Assembly: GCF_900116195.1 (NCBI RefSeq)
Contig: NZ_FOZW01000008.1
Coordinates: forward strand, 124,001 to 188,000
Origin: Alloyangia pacifica
GTDB taxonomy: Bacteria; Pseudomonadota; Alphaproteobacteria; Rhodobacterales; Rhodobacteraceae
Reading direction: 5' to 3'
Length of the DNA stretch: 64,000 nt
The position numbers and the translations under genes are program-made. Each line of letters starts with the position of its first letter. Positions within the stretch are counted from its first letter, which is position 1. This document shows positions 1 to 9,366 of this stretch, one piece after another. The notes under the pieces were generated by a model. The model had not been told where the DNA came from. It searched no databases and saw nothing but the letters and a program-made list of their open reading frames with translations.

Positions 1-2309
1 AGGCGGGCCGGGTGGTCGCCACGCAGGGAGACCCCGAGGCGCCGGTGAACCGCGGCCTGAACTGCATCAAGGGCTACTTCCTGTCGAAGATCATGTACGG
101 TGCCGACCGGCTCACTACGCCGATGCTGCGCAAGTCGGGCGGCGTCTACGACAAGAACGGCGAATTCGAGCCGGTGAGCTGGAACGAGGCATTCGATGTC
201 ATGGCCGAGAAGTGGAAGGCGGCTCTGGCCGCCAAGGGACCGACCTCGGTGGGCATGTTCGGCTCGGGGCAATGGACGGTCTGGGAGGGCTACGCCGCCT
301 CCAAGCTGATGAAGGCGGGCTTCCGATCGAACAATATCGACCCCAACGCCCGGCACTGCATGGCCTCGGCGGTGGTCGGTTTCATGCGCGCCTTCGGCAT
401 CGACGAGCCGATGGGCTGCTACGACGACTTCGAGCACGCCGACACCTTCGTTCTCTGGGGCTCGAACATGGCCGAGATGCACCCGATCCTCTGGTCGCGG
501 CTGACCGACACGCGGCTGACCAAGCCCGGGGCGCAGGTGCATGTTTTGTCGACCTTCGAGCACCGCAGCTTCGAGCTGGCGGACAACGGCATGGTGTTCA
601 CGCCGCAGACCGATCTGGCGATCCTCAACTACATCGCCAATTACATCATCCAGAACGATGCGGTGAACTGGGACTTCCTTGAAAAGCACGTCAACATCAC
701 CCGCACGGCCACGGACATCGGCTACGGGCTGCGCGACAGCAACCCGCTGCAGGAGGCCGCCGCCAATCCTAATTCGGGCGATCTGACCCCGATCGACTTC
801 GACGAATATGCCGCCGCCGTTTCGGAATACACGCTGGAGAAGGTTTCCGAGATGTCCGGCGTGCCGGCGCATCAGCTCGAACGGCTGGCCGAGCAATACG
901 CCGATCCCAGCCGCAAGGTCATGTCGCTCTGGACCATGGGCTTCAACCAGCACACGCGCGGCTCCTGGGCGAACGGCCTGTGCTACAACGTCCACCTGCT
1001 GACCGGGAAGATCTCGGAGCCGGGCAACTCTCCCTTCTCGCTCACCGGCCAGCCCTCGGCCTGCGGCACCGCGCGCGAGGTCGGCACTTTCTCGCACCGG
1101 CTGCCCGCCGACATGGTGGTGACCAACCCCGAGCATCGCGCCCATGCCGAGGAGATCTGGAAACTGCCCGAGGGCACGATCCCCGAAAAGCCCGGCCTGC
1201 ACGCCGTGGCGCAGAACCGCGCGCTGAAGGACGGCACGCTCAATGCCTACTGGGTGCAGTGCAACAACAACATGCAGGCCGGCGCCAATATCAACGAGGA
1301 GGGCTGGCCCGGCTACCGCAACCCCGAGAACTTCGTCACCGTCTCGGACCCCTACCCGACTGTGACCGCCATGTCGGCCGACCTCATCCTGCCCACCGCC
1401 ATGTGGGTCGAGAAGGAGGGCGCCTACGGCAATGCCGAGCGCCGCACCCAGTTCTGGCGCCAGCAGGTCATGGCCCCGGGAGAGGCCAAGTCGGACCTCT
1501 GGCAGCTGATGGAGTTCGCCAAGCGCTTCACCGTCGAGGAGGCCTGGGGCGACGAGCTGGTGGCCAAGATGCCCGAGCTGGCCGGCAAGACGCTCTACGA
1601 GGTGCTCTACGAGAACGGCCAGGTGAACGCCTTCCCGCTGGAAGAGACCGCCGAGGGGTTCGACAATGTCGAGGCTCAGCACTTCGGTTACTATGTGCAG
1701 AAGGGGCTGTTCGAGGAATACGCCTCCTTCGGACGCGGCCACGGCCACGACCTCGCGCCCTTCGAGCAGTATCATCAGGCGCGCGGTCTGCGCTGGCCGG
1801 TGGTGGACGGGCAGGAAACGCTCTACCGCTTCCGCGAGGGCTACGATCCCTACGTGCCCGAGGGCACGGAGGTGACCTTCTACGGCTACCCGGACGGCAA
1901 GGCGAAAATTATCTTCGCCCCCTACGAGCCCCCGGCGGAATCTCCGGACGAGGAATACGATCTGTGGCTCTCGACCGGGCGCGTGCTGGAGCACTGGCAC
2001 TCGGGCTCGATGACCCGCCGGGTGCCCGAGCTGCACCGCGCCTTCCCCGCCGCCGTGGTCTTCATGCACCCCGAGGACGCCGAGGAACGCGGCCTGCGGC
2101 GCGGACAGGAAATCAACATCTCGACCCGGCGCGGCGAAATGCTCAGCCGGGTCGAGACCCGCGGCCGCAACAAGGTGCCCAAGGGGCTGGTTTTCGTGCC
2201 GTGGTTCGACGAGGGGCAGCTGATCAACAAGCTGACGCTCGACGCCACCTGTCCGCTCTCCAAGGAGACCGACTTCAAGAAATGCGCCTGCAAGGTCGAG
2301 CGGGTGTAA
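1..2309 (+). CDS. napA: NapA, periplasmic nitrate reductase catalytic subunit (5' end outside window)
   Basis: The frame is already open from base 3 and reads [18 protein letters not shown] before any plausible start, so the gene begins upstream and the GTG at 12 is internal. NapA reduces nitrate to nitrite in the periplasm on a Mo-bis-MGD cofactor and takes electrons from NapB and a 4Fe-4S cluster. Visible signatures are GLNCIKGY, whose Cys (63-65) is the last ligand of the N-terminal 4Fe-4S motif, and NARHCMAS, whose Cys (357-359) is the molybdenum ligand. About 765 residues are present of roughly 830 usual, so only the Tat signal and the first three cluster cysteines are missing. It heads the visible part of a nap operon; napG starts 56 bases after its stop. 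Confidence 0.97.
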   Translation, partial: AGRVVATQGDPEAPVNRGLNCIKGYFLSKIMYGADRLTTPMLRKSGGVYDKNGEFEPVSWNEAFDVMAEKWKAALAAKGPTSVGMFGSGQWTVWEGYAASKLMKAGFRSNNIDPNARHCMASAVVGFMRAFGIDEPMGCYDDFEHADTFVLWGSNMAEMHPILWSRLTDTRLTKPGAQVHVLSTFEHRSFELADNGMVFTPQTDLAILNYIANYIIQNDAVNWDFLEKHVNITRTATDIGYGLRDSNPLQEAAANPNSGDLTPIDFDEYAAAVSEYTLEKVSEMSGVPAHQLERLAEQYADPSRKVMSLWTMGFNQHTRGSWANGLCYNVHLLTGKISEPGNSPFSLTGQPSACGTAREVGTFSHRLPADMVVTNPEHRAHAEEIWKLPEGTIPEKPGLHAVAQNRALKDGTLNAYWVQCNNNMQAGANINEEGWPGYRNPENFVTVSDPYPTVTAMSADLILPTAMWVEKEGAYGNAERRTQFWRQQVMAPGEAKSDLWQLMEFAKRFTVEEAWGDELVAKMPELAGKTLYEVLYENGQVNAFPLEETAEGFDNVEAQHFGYYVQKGLFEEYASFGRGHGHDLAPFEQYHQARGLRWPVVDGQETLYRFREGYDPYVPEGTEVTFYGYPDGKAKIIFAPYEPPAESPDEEYDLWLSTGRVLEHWHSGSMTRRVPELHRAFPAAVVFMHPEDAEERGLRRGQEINISTRRGEMLSRVETRGRNKVPKGLVFVPWFDEGQLINKLTLDATCPLSKETDFKKCACKVERV

Positions 2310-2365
2310 TCCCGCGCACCTGCCCGCGCGCCTCACGCCGGAGGAGACGCCAGAGGAGGCCCGCC

Positions 2366-3196
2366 ATGCCCGCCGCCATGCCGCTTTCGCCGCAACGCCG
2401 CAGGTTCCTGATGGACACCGCGCGGATGGCGGGCGGCTGCGCACTCGCGGGCGGCGCGCTGGCATGGCTCGCCCGCGATGCCCGCGCCCTGCCCGCCGAT
2501 GCGCTGCGCCCGCCCGGCGCCCTGCCCGAGGCGGAGTTTCTCGGCGCCTGCATCCGCTGCGGGCTCTGCGTGCGCGACTGCCCTTATGACACGCTGACAT
2601 TGGCCGAGCTGGGTGCCGACGGGCCGGCCACCGGCACGCCCTTCTTCACCGCCCGCGACGTGCCCTGCGAGATGTGCGACGACATCCCCTGCGTCGTGGC
2701 CTGTCCGACCGGGGCGCTGGATCCGGGCCTGCGCGACATCGATGAGGCGCGCATGGGCACCGCCGTGCTGGTCGACCAGGAGAACTGTCTCAACTTCCTG
2801 GGGCTGCGCTGCGACGTATGCTACCGGGTCTGCCCGGTGATCGATGAAGCGATCACCCTCGAGCTGTCGCACAATGACCGCTCCGGCCACCATGCGATCT
2901 TCGCGCCGACGGTCCATGCCGAGCACTGCACCGGCTGCGGCAAATGCGAGAAGAGCTGCGTGCTGCCCGAGGCCGCGATCAAGGTGCTGCCCATGCGGCT
3001 TGCCCGCGGCGCACCCGCGGAGCACTACCGCAAGGGCTGGGAAGAGATGGAGGAAAAGGGCGGGCCTTTGGTCGAGGGAGTGATCGACCTGCCCGACCGC
3101 CTGCCCGGCCCCGGCACCGACAACCTCGCCGCCCCCGGCGGCTTCGAGCCCAGCTTCACCCTCCCGGCCTCCCCGGTACCGGGAGCGGGCGAATGA
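2366..3196 (+). CDS. napG: NapG, MauM/NapG-type polyferredoxin
   Basis: The start chosen is the ATG at 2366, six bases after GAGGAGG; the same frame is open far upstream but overlaps napA and is not coding there. The 276-residue protein begins with a twin-arginine signal (QRRRFL) and a hydrophobic stretch, so it is Tat-exported with its clusters assembled. It carries four cysteine groups typical of Nap[36 protein letters not shown] and [12 protein letters not shown]. Its known role is electron transfer, with NapH, from quinol to NapC/NapB/NapA. It overlaps napH by ATGA, indicating translational coupling. Confidence 0.95.
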   Translation: MPAAMPLSPQRRRFLMDTARMAGGCALAGGALAWLARDARALPADALRPPGALPEAEFLGACIRCGLCVRDCPYDTLTLAELGADGPATGTPFFTARDVPCEMCDDIPCVVACPTGALDPGLRDIDEARMGTAVLVDQENCLNFLGLRCDVCYRVCPVIDEAITLELSHNDRSGHHAIFAPTVHAEHCTGCGKCEKSCVLPEAAIKVLPMRLARGAPAEHYRKGWEEMEEKGGPLVEGVIDLPDRLPGPGTDNLAAPGGFEPSFTLPASPVPGAGE

Positions 3197-4101
3197 AAGA
3201 GAAGACCAACCTCCCGGTCGGCGAGGAGGCGATCCGCCTCAAGGGCTGGTGGCGGGCGCACCGCTTCCTGCTGCTGCGCAGGCTGTCGCAAGGGTTTTTC
3301 CTGCTGCTCTTCCTGCTCGGACCATGGTTCGGCCTCTGGTGGGTGGCCGGCACCCTTGCCGGCTCGCGCACCTTCGGCCTCCTGCCGCTGACCGATCCGC
3401 TGGTGCTGGCGCAGAGCCTCGCCGCCGGTCACTGGCCCGAACTGACGGCGCTGATCGGCGCCGCGATCGTGGTCATGGCTTACCTGCTGATCGGCGGGCG
3501 GGTCTATTGCTCCTGGGTTTGCCCGATCAACCCGGTGACCGACGCCGCGCACTGGCTGCACGTGAGGCTTGGCCTGCAGAAGGGCTGGCAGCCCAAGCGC
3601 CACACAAGGCTCTGGCTGCTCGGCACGGTGCTGGCCGTCTCGGCGCTGACCGGCAGCATCGCCTGGGAGGCGATCAACCCGATCACCATGCTGCAACGCG
3701 GGCTGGTTTTCGGCATGGGCTTTGCCTGGGCGCTGGTGGCGCTGGTCTTCCTGTTCGACCTGCTGGTCTCACGCCGCGGCTGGTGCGGACACCTCTGCCC
3801 GGTTGGGGCCTTCTATGGACTATTGGGCACGCACAGCCTGCTGCGGGTCAGCGCCGCAGGTCGCGCAGCCTGCGACGACTGCATGGATTGCTTTGCGGTC
3901 TGCCCCGAGAACCAAGTCATTGCCCCGGCACTGCGCGGCAAGGATGGCGAGACGCCGCTGATCCTCTCGCCCGACTGCACCAACTGCGGGCGCTGCGTCG
4001 ACGTCTGCTCTGTCGACGTTTTCGCCTTCACCCATCGCTTCGACAGCCACATCGATGCCCCGTCCTCCCCGCCCGAACGATCCCGTCACTCCGCCGCCTG
4101 A
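3193..4101 (+). CDS. napH: NapH, membrane quinol dehydrogenase ferredoxin component
   Basis: This 302-residue integral membrane protein starts within the ATGA overlap with napG. It has about four hydrophobic segments, two CxxxCP motifs ([17 protein letters not shown]) on the cytoplasmic side and two C-terminal 4Fe-4S motifs ([12 protein letters not shown] and [12 protein letters not shown]), the layout of NapH/NosR-like proteins. NapH and NapG form a quinol dehydrogenase pathway that feeds the periplasmic nitrate reductase in parallel with NapC. The C-terminal tail is Pro/Ser/Arg rich and unremarkable. The call is firm because of the neighbours and all four motifs. Confidence 0.95.
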   Translation: MKEKTNLPVGEEAIRLKGWWRAHRFLLLRRLSQGFFLLLFLLGPWFGLWWVAGTLAGSRTFGLLPLTDPLVLAQSLAAGHWPELTALIGAAIVVMAYLLIGGRVYCSWVCPINPVTDAAHWLHVRLGLQKGWQPKRHTRLWLLGTVLAVSALTGSIAWEAINPITMLQRGLVFGMGFAWALVALVFLFDLLVSRRGWCGHLCPVGAFYGLLGTHSLLRVSAAGRAACDDCMDCFAVCPENQVIAPALRGKDGETPLILSPDCTNCGRCVDVCSVDVFAFTHRFDSHIDAPSSPPERSRHSAA

Positions 4102-4144
4102 GTGACCCACCCTGCGTGACAGCAATCAACTACGGAGAGCGCCC

Positions 4145-4588
4145 ATGAAACTGCCGGTCATCGCGAAGATCGCCACCTTCGCAACGCCCCTGCTCATCGC
4201 GGGGCTGGTCGTGGCGCAGACATCCGGAGGCATCCAGTCGCTGCGCGGCGCCGCGGTGGATCAGGAGCTCCAGCCGCCCGAGGTCTACCAGCAGCAGGAA
4301 GGACGCGAGGTGCGCAACTACCGCCAGCAGCCGCCGACCATTCCGCACTCCATGAGCCAATACCAGATCGACCTGCGCACCAACCAGTGCCTGAGTTGCC
4401 ACGACTGGACCAACGCCGGCGACCGCGGCGCGCCGACACTGTCGATGACCCACTACCTCGACCGTAGCGGAAACCAGCTCGACACGGTGGCCGGCACCCG
4501 CTGGTTCTGCAACCAGTGCCACGTCCCGCAGGCGGATGCGCCGGCGCTGGTCGGCAACGACTTCGAAGCCTCCAGCGTCTCGCGCTGA
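4145..4588 (+). CDS. napB: NapB, periplasmic dihaem cytochrome c subunit
   Basis: The 147-residue product has an N-terminal signal/hydrophobic segment (residues about 5-24) and two CxxCH haem-attachment motifs, CLSCH (82-86) and CNQCH (122-126). Candidate distal haem ligands are His68 (PTIPHS) and His103 (MTHYL). NapB accepts electrons from NapC or NapGH and passes them to NapA. The start ATG at 4145 follows GGAG. Length and motif spacing are normal for NapB, and the gene sits between napH and napC as in enteric nap operons. Confidence 0.95.
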   Translation: MKLPVIAKIATFATPLLIAGLVVAQTSGGIQSLRGAAVDQELQPPEVYQQQEGREVRNYRQQPPTIPHSMSQYQIDLRTNQCLSCHDWTNAGDRGAPTLSMTHYLDRSGNQLDTVAGTRWFCNQCHVPQADAPALVGNDFEASSVSR

Positions 4589-4614
4589 CGCAGGACTGAA
4601 CGGGGAGAGACGAC

Positions 4615-5316
4615 ATGCCGGACAACAAAAAGCACGGCCGCCGCAACATCCTGCTCCGCATATGGGACGCCTTCTGGAGCCCCACCGGGCTGTTCAGCAC
4701 CGGCTTCCTGCTGATCGCGGGCTTTTTGGGCGGCATCCTCTTCTGGGGCGGCTTTCACTGGTCGCTGGAGCTGACCAATACCGAGGAGTTCTGCACCTCC
4801 TGCCACTCGATGGAGACCAACCTCGGCGAGTACCGCCAGACCATCCACTACAACAACCACTCCGGCGTGCGGGCGATCTGCTCGGACTGCCACGTGCCGC
4901 ACGAGTGGCAGTACAAGATGAAGGCCAAGGTGATGGCGGTGAAGGACGTCTACCACGAGCTGAGGGGCACCATAGACACCTCGGAGAAATACGAGGACCG
5001 ACGGCTCGAGATGGCCGCGGCGGTGTGGAAGAAGATGAAGGCGACGGACAGCCGCGAGTGCCGCAACTGCCACGCCTTCGAGTACATGGATTTCACCATC
5101 CAGGAGACGCGGGCGGCGCAAAACCATCAGCGCGCGGTCGACGAGAACATGACCTGCATCGACTGCCACCAGGGCATCGCGCATGATCTCGCGCCGGGTT
5201 ACCTCGAGGAATATCAGCACGTCGTCGAAACCCTGGCGCAGAGCCGCATGCCCGAGGCGTCGGGCCGCGTCGACGTCGCCTCGATCCGCTCGTTCCTCGG
5301 TATCTCGGCGGACTGA
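4615..5316 (+). CDS. napC: NapC, NapC/NirT-family membrane tetrahaem cytochrome c
   Basis: The 233-residue protein has one N-terminal transmembrane anchor (about residues 28-47) and four CxxCH motifs: CTSCH, CSDCH, CRNCH and CIDCH. NapC oxidises menaquinol/ubiquinol in the cytoplasmic membrane and reduces NapB. The ATG at 4615 is preceded by GGGGAGAG. The coexistence of NapC with NapGH gives two possible quinol routes to NapA in this operon. Confidence 0.95.
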   Translation: MPDNKKHGRRNILLRIWDAFWSPTGLFSTGFLLIAGFLGGILFWGGFHWSLELTNTEEFCTSCHSMETNLGEYRQTIHYNNHSGVRAICSDCHVPHEWQYKMKAKVMAVKDVYHELRGTIDTSEKYEDRRLEMAAAVWKKMKATDSRECRNCHAFEYMDFTIQETRAAQNHQRAVDENMTCIDCHQGIAHDLAPGYLEEYQHVVETLAQSRMPEASGRVDVASIRSFLGISAD

Positions 5317-5389
5317 CCGCCCATCAAGCCAAGCGGCGCAGGGACGGTGACCTCCCGGCCCCGCGCCAGCAACACACGGAGATCAGACC

Positions 5390-5662
5390 ATGCTGAGCCT
5401 GCTTGACCTACTCGGTACCATCGGAGGGAGCATCCTCGGCCTGCCCGGCATCCTCGGCGTCGCGCTCGGCATGACGACCCGCAACTGGATCATTGCCGCG
5501 ATCCTCGGCGGGGCCATCGGGGTGCTCTCGCCGCTGATCCTCGGCGGCCACCACTCCGCCGAGGTGCCGGTCACGACGCTGGAATACAGCGTCTCGACCA
5601 TCGTCGGCATCCTCGCCGGGCTGATAGGCTGCGCGATCCGCCACAAGGGCGCGAGGGTCTGA
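5390..5662 (+). CDS. Small hydrophobic protein at the end of the nap operon
   Basis: A 90-residue protein with three hydrophobic stretches (about residues 3-25, 31-53 and 69-84) rich in Gly, Leu and Ile, a short polar loop (GGHHSAEVP) and a basic C terminus (IRHKGARV). Start ATG at 5390 follows GGAG with good spacing. It lies 73 bases after napC on the same strand and is likely co-transcribed. It does not resemble NapE, NapK or NapF as far as can be judged: NapE is shorter with one membrane helix. GC3-rich codon use supports that it is real. Function unknown; a membrane accessory of the Nap system or an unrelated small inner-membrane protein are both possible. Confidence 0.7.
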   Translation: MLSLLDLLGTIGGSILGLPGILGVALGMTTRNWIIAAILGGAIGVLSPLILGGHHSAEVPVTTLEYSVSTIVGILAGLIGCAIRHKGARV

Positions 5663-5665
5663 GCG

Positions 5666-5695
5666 GCCTCCGGCGGCGGCACGGCTGCCGAAGGC
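5666..5695. terminator. Hairpin between convergent nap operon and aminotransferase gene
   Basis: A 12-base stem (10 of 12 paired) with arms GCCTCCGGCGGC and GCTGCCGAAGGC and a six-base loop lies between the stops of the two convergent genes. There is no T-run, so intrinsic termination is uncertain; position argues for a bidirectional end-of-transcript structure. Confidence 0.4.
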
Positions 5696-5701
5696 TCGGG
5701 G

Positions 5702-6886
5702 TCAGGCGACCCGGCGCGCGGCGAGATCCACGCTGAGCGCCTCGATGCGCCGCGCCGCCTCTTCAAGCTGCGCGTCCGGGACCGTCAGCGCGACCCTCAC
5801 CAGCCCGCCGCCGTTGCTGCCGAAGGCGCTGCCCGGCATCACCGCAACGCCTTGCTCTTCGAGCAGCCGCCAGGCAAAGGCTTCGCCGTCGAGCCCGGTG
5901 CCCGAGACGTCGAGCATCAGGAACATGCCGCCGCGCGGCATCTGCGCCGAGAGACCCGGCATCGCATTCAGCCGCGCGCAGAGCATCCGCGCGCGCCGCC
6001 CGAAGGCCTCGCGCATCCGCGCCGAGGTGTCGAAGGTGCCGCGCAGCGCCGCCTCTGTCATGTCGGCGATGAACGGCTGGTTGCCGAAGAGCATCGTCTC
6101 GGAGACCGGCAGCAGCGCGGCGCAGAACTCCGCCGGACCGATGGCCCAGCCGCTGCGGAAGCCGGTGGCGGCGTGGCTTTTCGAGATCGACGAGACCACC
6201 ACGACGCGCTCGCGGAGCGCGGCGATCTCCAGCGGCGAGGTGAAGCTGCCCTCGAAGATCAGTTCGGCATAGACCTCGTCGCAGACGATCCAGAGATCGT
6301 GCTCGGCGCAGATCGTTCCCAGCTCTTCGAGCGTCGCGCGGTCGATCACAGCGCCGGTCGGGTTGTGCGGCGTGTTGAGCAGCAGCACTCTGCTTTCGGG
6401 CGTGATTGCGGCACGCAGGTCGGCGGGCTGCAGCACGAAATCCCGGTCCATGCGCAGCGGCACCGGCTGCACGTGGCCGCCCGCGGCAGACACCACGCCC
6501 TCGTAGGTGGCATAGTAGGGATCGCCGATCAGCACCCCCTCGCCCGGCCCCACCAGCCCCAGCATGACCGCGAAGAGCGCGGTCTGCGTGCCGGGAAAGC
6601 ACAACACGTTCTCGACCCCGATCTGCGGATGGCGCGGACGGTAGGCCTCGACCAGCGCCGCCACCAATCCGGGCTCGCCACGCCCGTTGGAGTATTGCGT
6701 ACGCCCGCCGCGCAGCGAAGAAACGCAGTGTTCGATAAGCGCGGGGTCCGGGGCGATGTCCGGCTCGCCGATGGTCAGCTCGAGGATATCCTCGCCCGCA
6801 TCGCGCCGGGCGCGGGCGGCATTGTGCACGGCCCACTTGTCTCCGCCGAGGGTGCGCAGGCGTTCGGTGATCGCGGCATACCGCAT
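5702..6886 (-). CDS. Class I/II PLP-dependent aminotransferase
   Basis: The 394-residue protein is a fold-type I aminotransferase of the AspC/AlaA-like group. Visible signatures are the N-terminal ELTIGEPDIAPDP segment, the substrate-loop NTPHNPTGA, CDEVYAEL with the PLP-ring Asp, and SSISKSHAATGFRSGW, whose Lys forms the Schiff base and Arg binds phosphate. It starts at ATG 6886, after AAGGAG and 1 base beyond the stop of the upstream TetR gene, so the two are one operon. Beside an amino acid ABC transporter and a 2-hydroxyacid dehydrogenase, a role in converting an imported amino acid to its 2-oxo acid is likely; the substrate cannot be read from sequence. Confidence 0.88.
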   Translation of the reverse strand: MRYAAITERLRTLGGDKWAVHNAARARRDAGEDILELTIGEPDIAPDPALIEHCVSSLRGGRTQYSNGRGEPGLVAALVEAYRPRHPQIGVENVLCFPGTQTALFAVMLGLVGPGEGVLIGDPYYATYEGVVSAAGGHVQPVPLRMDRDFVLQPADLRAAITPESRVLLLNTPHNPTGAVIDRATLEELGTICAEHDLWIVCDEVYAELIFEGSFTSPLEIAALRERVVVVSSISKSHAATGFRSGWAIGPAEFCAALLPVSETMLFGNQPFIADMTEAALRGTFDTSARMREAFGRRARMLCARLNAMPGLSAQMPRGGMFLMLDVSGTGLDGEAFAWRLLEEQGVAVMPGSAFGSNGGGLVRVALTVPDAQLEEAARRIEALSVDLAARRVA

Positions 6887-6887
6887 G

Positions 6888-7550
6888 TCAGCTCCTTTCG
6901 TCTTCGAGCGCCAGGTGGCGCGTCAGCGTGGTGTCGGGCAGCCGCAGGATGCCCTCGGCGGCGGCGAGCGCGATGGCCGGAAGCCGCCGCGCGTCATAGA
7001 GCCCATGGCCCAGCGAGCCCTCGATCCACAGGCCGTCGATCAGCCCGTTGAGCGCGATGGCGAGATGCTTGCACCGGGCCGGGTCCGCCGGGCAGCCCTG
7101 CGCCACCAGCACCGGGTGGATGCGCGCCTCGAGCAGGTCGAGGAACTCGCGGTAGCCCTCGCGGTGAATGTCGGCATAGGCCGGATCGACGCGCACCCGC
7201 CCCACGAAAGTGGCCCAGAGCGAGACCTTCACCCCCGAGAGGCTCGGCGGCGCGAAGTTGGCCGCGATGACTTCCGCCAGCGCCGCCTCTGGCGACAGCG
7301 CGTCCCCGGCCCCGGAATCCTCGGCGGCGGCGGTCATCTGGCCCATCAGGTAGGCGTAGGCGGCGCGCACCATCTCGTCCTTCGAGGGGAAGTAGTGGCG
7401 GATCAGACCGGCCGAGACCCCGGCCCGCTCGGCAATCTGCCGCGCCCCGGCCCGGTCGAGCCCGAGGTCGGCGACACAGGCGAGGGTCGCCTCCAGCAGG
7501 TCGGTGCGGCGACGGTCCTGCGACAGGCGGCTGAAGGCACGCCGGGTCAC
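6888..7550 (-). CDS. TetR-family regulator, BetI-like
   Basis: A 220-residue TetR protein with GTG start at 7550 preceded by GGGAGG. The N-terminal helix-turn-helix is at about residues 28-62 (ARQIAERAGVSAGLIRHYFPSKDEM). The ligand domain has the BetI-type stretch LWATFVGRVRVDPAYADIHREG in which the Trp-containing helix and His are conserved. It is transcribed with the aminotransferase and divergently from the ABC transporter genes at 7709, so it probably controls both directions from the 158-base interval. A palindrome at 7625-7644 recurs upstream of the dehydrogenase at 10959-11915 and is the best candidate for its operator. Confidence 0.85.
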   Translation of the reverse strand: MTRRAFSRLSQDRRRTDLLEATLACVADLGLDRAGARQIAERAGVSAGLIRHYFPSKDEMVRAAYAYLMGQMTAAAEDSGAGDALSPEAALAEVIAANFAPPSLSGVKVSLWATFVGRVRVDPAYADIHREGYREFLDLLEARIHPVLVAQGCPADPARCKHLAIALNGLIDGLWIEGSLGHGLYDARRLPAIALAAAEGILRLPDTTLTRHLALEDERS

Positions 7551-7604
7551 GCCCGGCCTCCCGCCGCCAAATCCATCATATTGAGCACCTTCCGTATGGT
7601 CACT

Positions 7605-7644
7605 TTGACTTCCTCGTCGAGATTTGTTTTACATTCGTACAACA
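7605..7644 (+). promoter_or_regulatory. Intergenic operator with overlapping promoter-like sequence
   Basis: Palindrome at 7625-7644: half-sites TGTTTTAC and GTACAACA separated by ATTC, 7 of 8 positions symmetric. A TTGACT hexamer lies at 7605-7610; candidate -10 sequences (for example TACATT, 7630-7635) fall inside the palindrome, with a 19-base spacer, so a repressor bound here would block transcription of the ABC operon. The same half-site architecture occurs at 11947-11966. Confidence 0.5.
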
Positions 7645-7708
7645 GCAGAGAAATTGCAAGGGATGCAGCCGTCCGGGAGCGCCCGGATTCGGCAGGGGGG
7701 GGACAGCC

Positions 7709-8482
7709 ATGAACAACGCCACGCCGGCGGTAGAGATCCGCGACCTGCACAAGCACTTCGGACGCCTCGAGGTGCTCAAGGGCATCTCGCTCACCGCCCG
7801 CCCCGGCGACGTGGTGGCGGTTATCGGCGGCTCCGGATCGGGCAAGTCCACCATGCTGCGCTGCATCAACATGCTCGAGACCCCCAGCGCCGGCGAAATT
7901 GCCATCCACGGCGAGGCCTACGCCATGCGCCCCACCCGTGATGGCGGGCTGGAACCGGCGGACCGCAGGCAGCTGCAGCGCATCCGTGCGCAGCTCGGAA
8001 TGGTGTTCCAGAACTTCAACCTGTGGCCGCACCGCACCGTGCTCGGCAACGTGATCGAGGTGCCGGTTCAGGTGCTGGGCATGCCCCGCGACGAAGCCGT
8101 GGCCCGCGCCCGGCAGGTGCTCGAACGCGTCGGCCTCGCGGAGAAGGAAGACGCCTACCCCGCCCATATGTCCGGCGGCCAGCAGCAGCGCTGCGCCATC
8201 GCGCGGGTGCTGGCGGTTGAGCCGCTGGCGATGCTCTTCGACGAGCCGACCTCGGCGCTCGATCCCGAACTGGTCGGCGAGGTGCTGACCGTGATCCGCG
8301 ACCTCGCCGCCGAGAGGCGCACGATGATCCTCGTCACGCACGAGATGGGCTTTGCCCGCGATGTGGCCAGCCACGTCGTCTACCTGAAGGACGGCCGCAT
8401 CGAGGAACAAGGCCCGCCAGAGCAGATCTTCGGCGATCCGCGCTCGCCGCACCTGCAGCAATTCATCCGCTCGATCGCCTGA
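7709..8482 (+). CDS. Polar amino acid ABC transporter, ATP-binding protein
   Basis: The 257-residue ATPase belongs to the HisP/GlnQ group: Walker [10 protein letters not shown] (about 50-58), the insertion after strand 3 typical of HisP-like proteins, Q-loop FQNFNLWPH, signature MSGGQQQRC, Walker [12 protein letters not shown] and switch His in VTHEMGF. It powers import of a polar or basic amino acid with the binding protein and two permeases encoded immediately downstream. ATG 7709 is preceded by a G-rich run (GGGGGGGAC). It is the first gene of the operon that diverges from the TetR/aminotransferase pair. Confidence 0.93.
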   Translation: MNNATPAVEIRDLHKHFGRLEVLKGISLTARPGDVVAVIGGSGSGKSTMLRCINMLETPSAGEIAIHGEAYAMRPTRDGGLEPADRRQLQRIRAQLGMVFQNFNLWPHRTVLGNVIEVPVQVLGMPRDEAVARARQVLERVGLAEKEDAYPAHMSGGQQQRCAIARVLAVEPLAMLFDEPTSALDPELVGEVLTVIRDLAAERRTMILVTHEMGFARDVASHVVYLKDGRIEEQGPPEQIFGDPRSPHLQQFIRSIA

Positions 8483-8518
8483 CCGCCCCGCACCAAGAAA
8501 ACCAACAGAGGAGACACC

Positions 8519-9295
8519 ATGTTCAAGACACTCGCGCTCGCCGCCACCGCCGCCGCCGCGCTCGCCGCCCCGGCCCTTGCGGAGCCCTACAAGGTCGGCA
8601 TCGCCGCCGAGCCCTATCCGCCCTTCTACAGCCCCGACGCGAGCGGCAACTGGAGCGGCTGGGAGATCGACTTCGCCGATGCGCTCTGCGCCGAGATCGA
8701 AGCCGACTGCGTGATCACCCCGGTGGCCTGGGATGGCATCATCCCGGCGCTCAACACCGGCAAGATCGACATGATCGTCGCCTCGATGAGCATCACCGAG
8801 GAGCGCGCCAAGCAGATCGCCTTTTCCGACAAGTACTACGACACGCCGACCGGCGTGATCGCCCTGAAGGACAGCAAGGTTCAGCCCACCCCCGAAGGCG
8901 TCGATGGCGCCTATCTCGGCGTCTCGGTGGGCACCATTCACGAAACCTATGCCCGCGCGCATTTCGCCGAGACCGCCGCGGACATCCGCAGCTACCCGAC
9001 GGTGGACGAGGAACTGCAGGACCTCGCGGCGGGCCGCATCGACGCGGTGGTCGGTGACATGCTGGCGCTGATGCCCTTCCTCGAGAGCGACGCCGGCGCC
9101 GCCTGCTGCGAGTACCGTGGCGCGGTCGAGAGCGACCCGTCGATCCTCGGTCACGGCGTCGGCGTGGGCCTGCGCAAGGAGGACAGCGAGCTGCTCGATC
9201 GGGTAAACTCCGGCATCGCGGCGATCCGCGCGAATGGCACCTATGAAGCACTGTCCGAGCCCTACTTCGAGGGGCTCGACATCTACGGCAGCTGA
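8519..9295 (+). CDS. Amino acid ABC transporter substrate-binding protein
   Basis: A 258-residue family-3 periplasmic binding protein with a Sec signal (MFKTLALAATAAAALAAPALA, cut before EPYKVG). The YPPFY and GWEIDFADALCAEI segments and the SITEERAKQIAFSDKYYDTP segment match the two-lobed lysine/arginine/ornithine- or glutamine-binding group. A Cys pair (ACCEY) near residue 198 could form a disulfide. It follows the ATPase by 36 bases. Ligand is likely a polar amino acid or opine-like compound; the specific ligand is not readable. Confidence 0.9.
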   Translation: MFKTLALAATAAAALAAPALAEPYKVGIAAEPYPPFYSPDASGNWSGWEIDFADALCAEIEADCVITPVAWDGIIPALNTGKIDMIVASMSITEERAKQIAFSDKYYDTPTGVIALKDSKVQPTPEGVDGAYLGVSVGTIHETYARAHFAETAADIRSYPTVDEELQDLAAGRIDAVVGDMLALMPFLESDAGAACCEYRGAVESDPSILGHGVGVGLRKEDSELLDRVNSGIAAIRANGTYEALSEPYFEGLDIYGS

Positions 9296-9304
9296 GCCGA
9301 CTTC

Positions 9305-9334
9305 CCGGGCCGCGACACCAGCGTCGCGGCCCGG
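9305..9334 (+). terminator. Intercistronic hairpin after the binding-protein gene
   Basis: Perfect 12-base-pair stem (CCGGGCCGCGAC / GTCGCGGCCCGG) with loop ACCAGC, no T-run. Such hairpins after the binding-protein gene commonly stabilise its mRNA relative to the permease part; that role is inferred. Confidence 0.5.
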
Positions 9335-9366
9335 CACACTTCAACGACACGGGACACGGCCGCACG

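Noticed and set aside
980-2365. Long open frame overlapping napA on the same strand, in frame with napG
   Set aside because: Its translation is Arg/Ala/Gly-rich low complexity typical of a GC-rich shadow frame; napG proper begins at 2366 with a strong ribosome-binding site.
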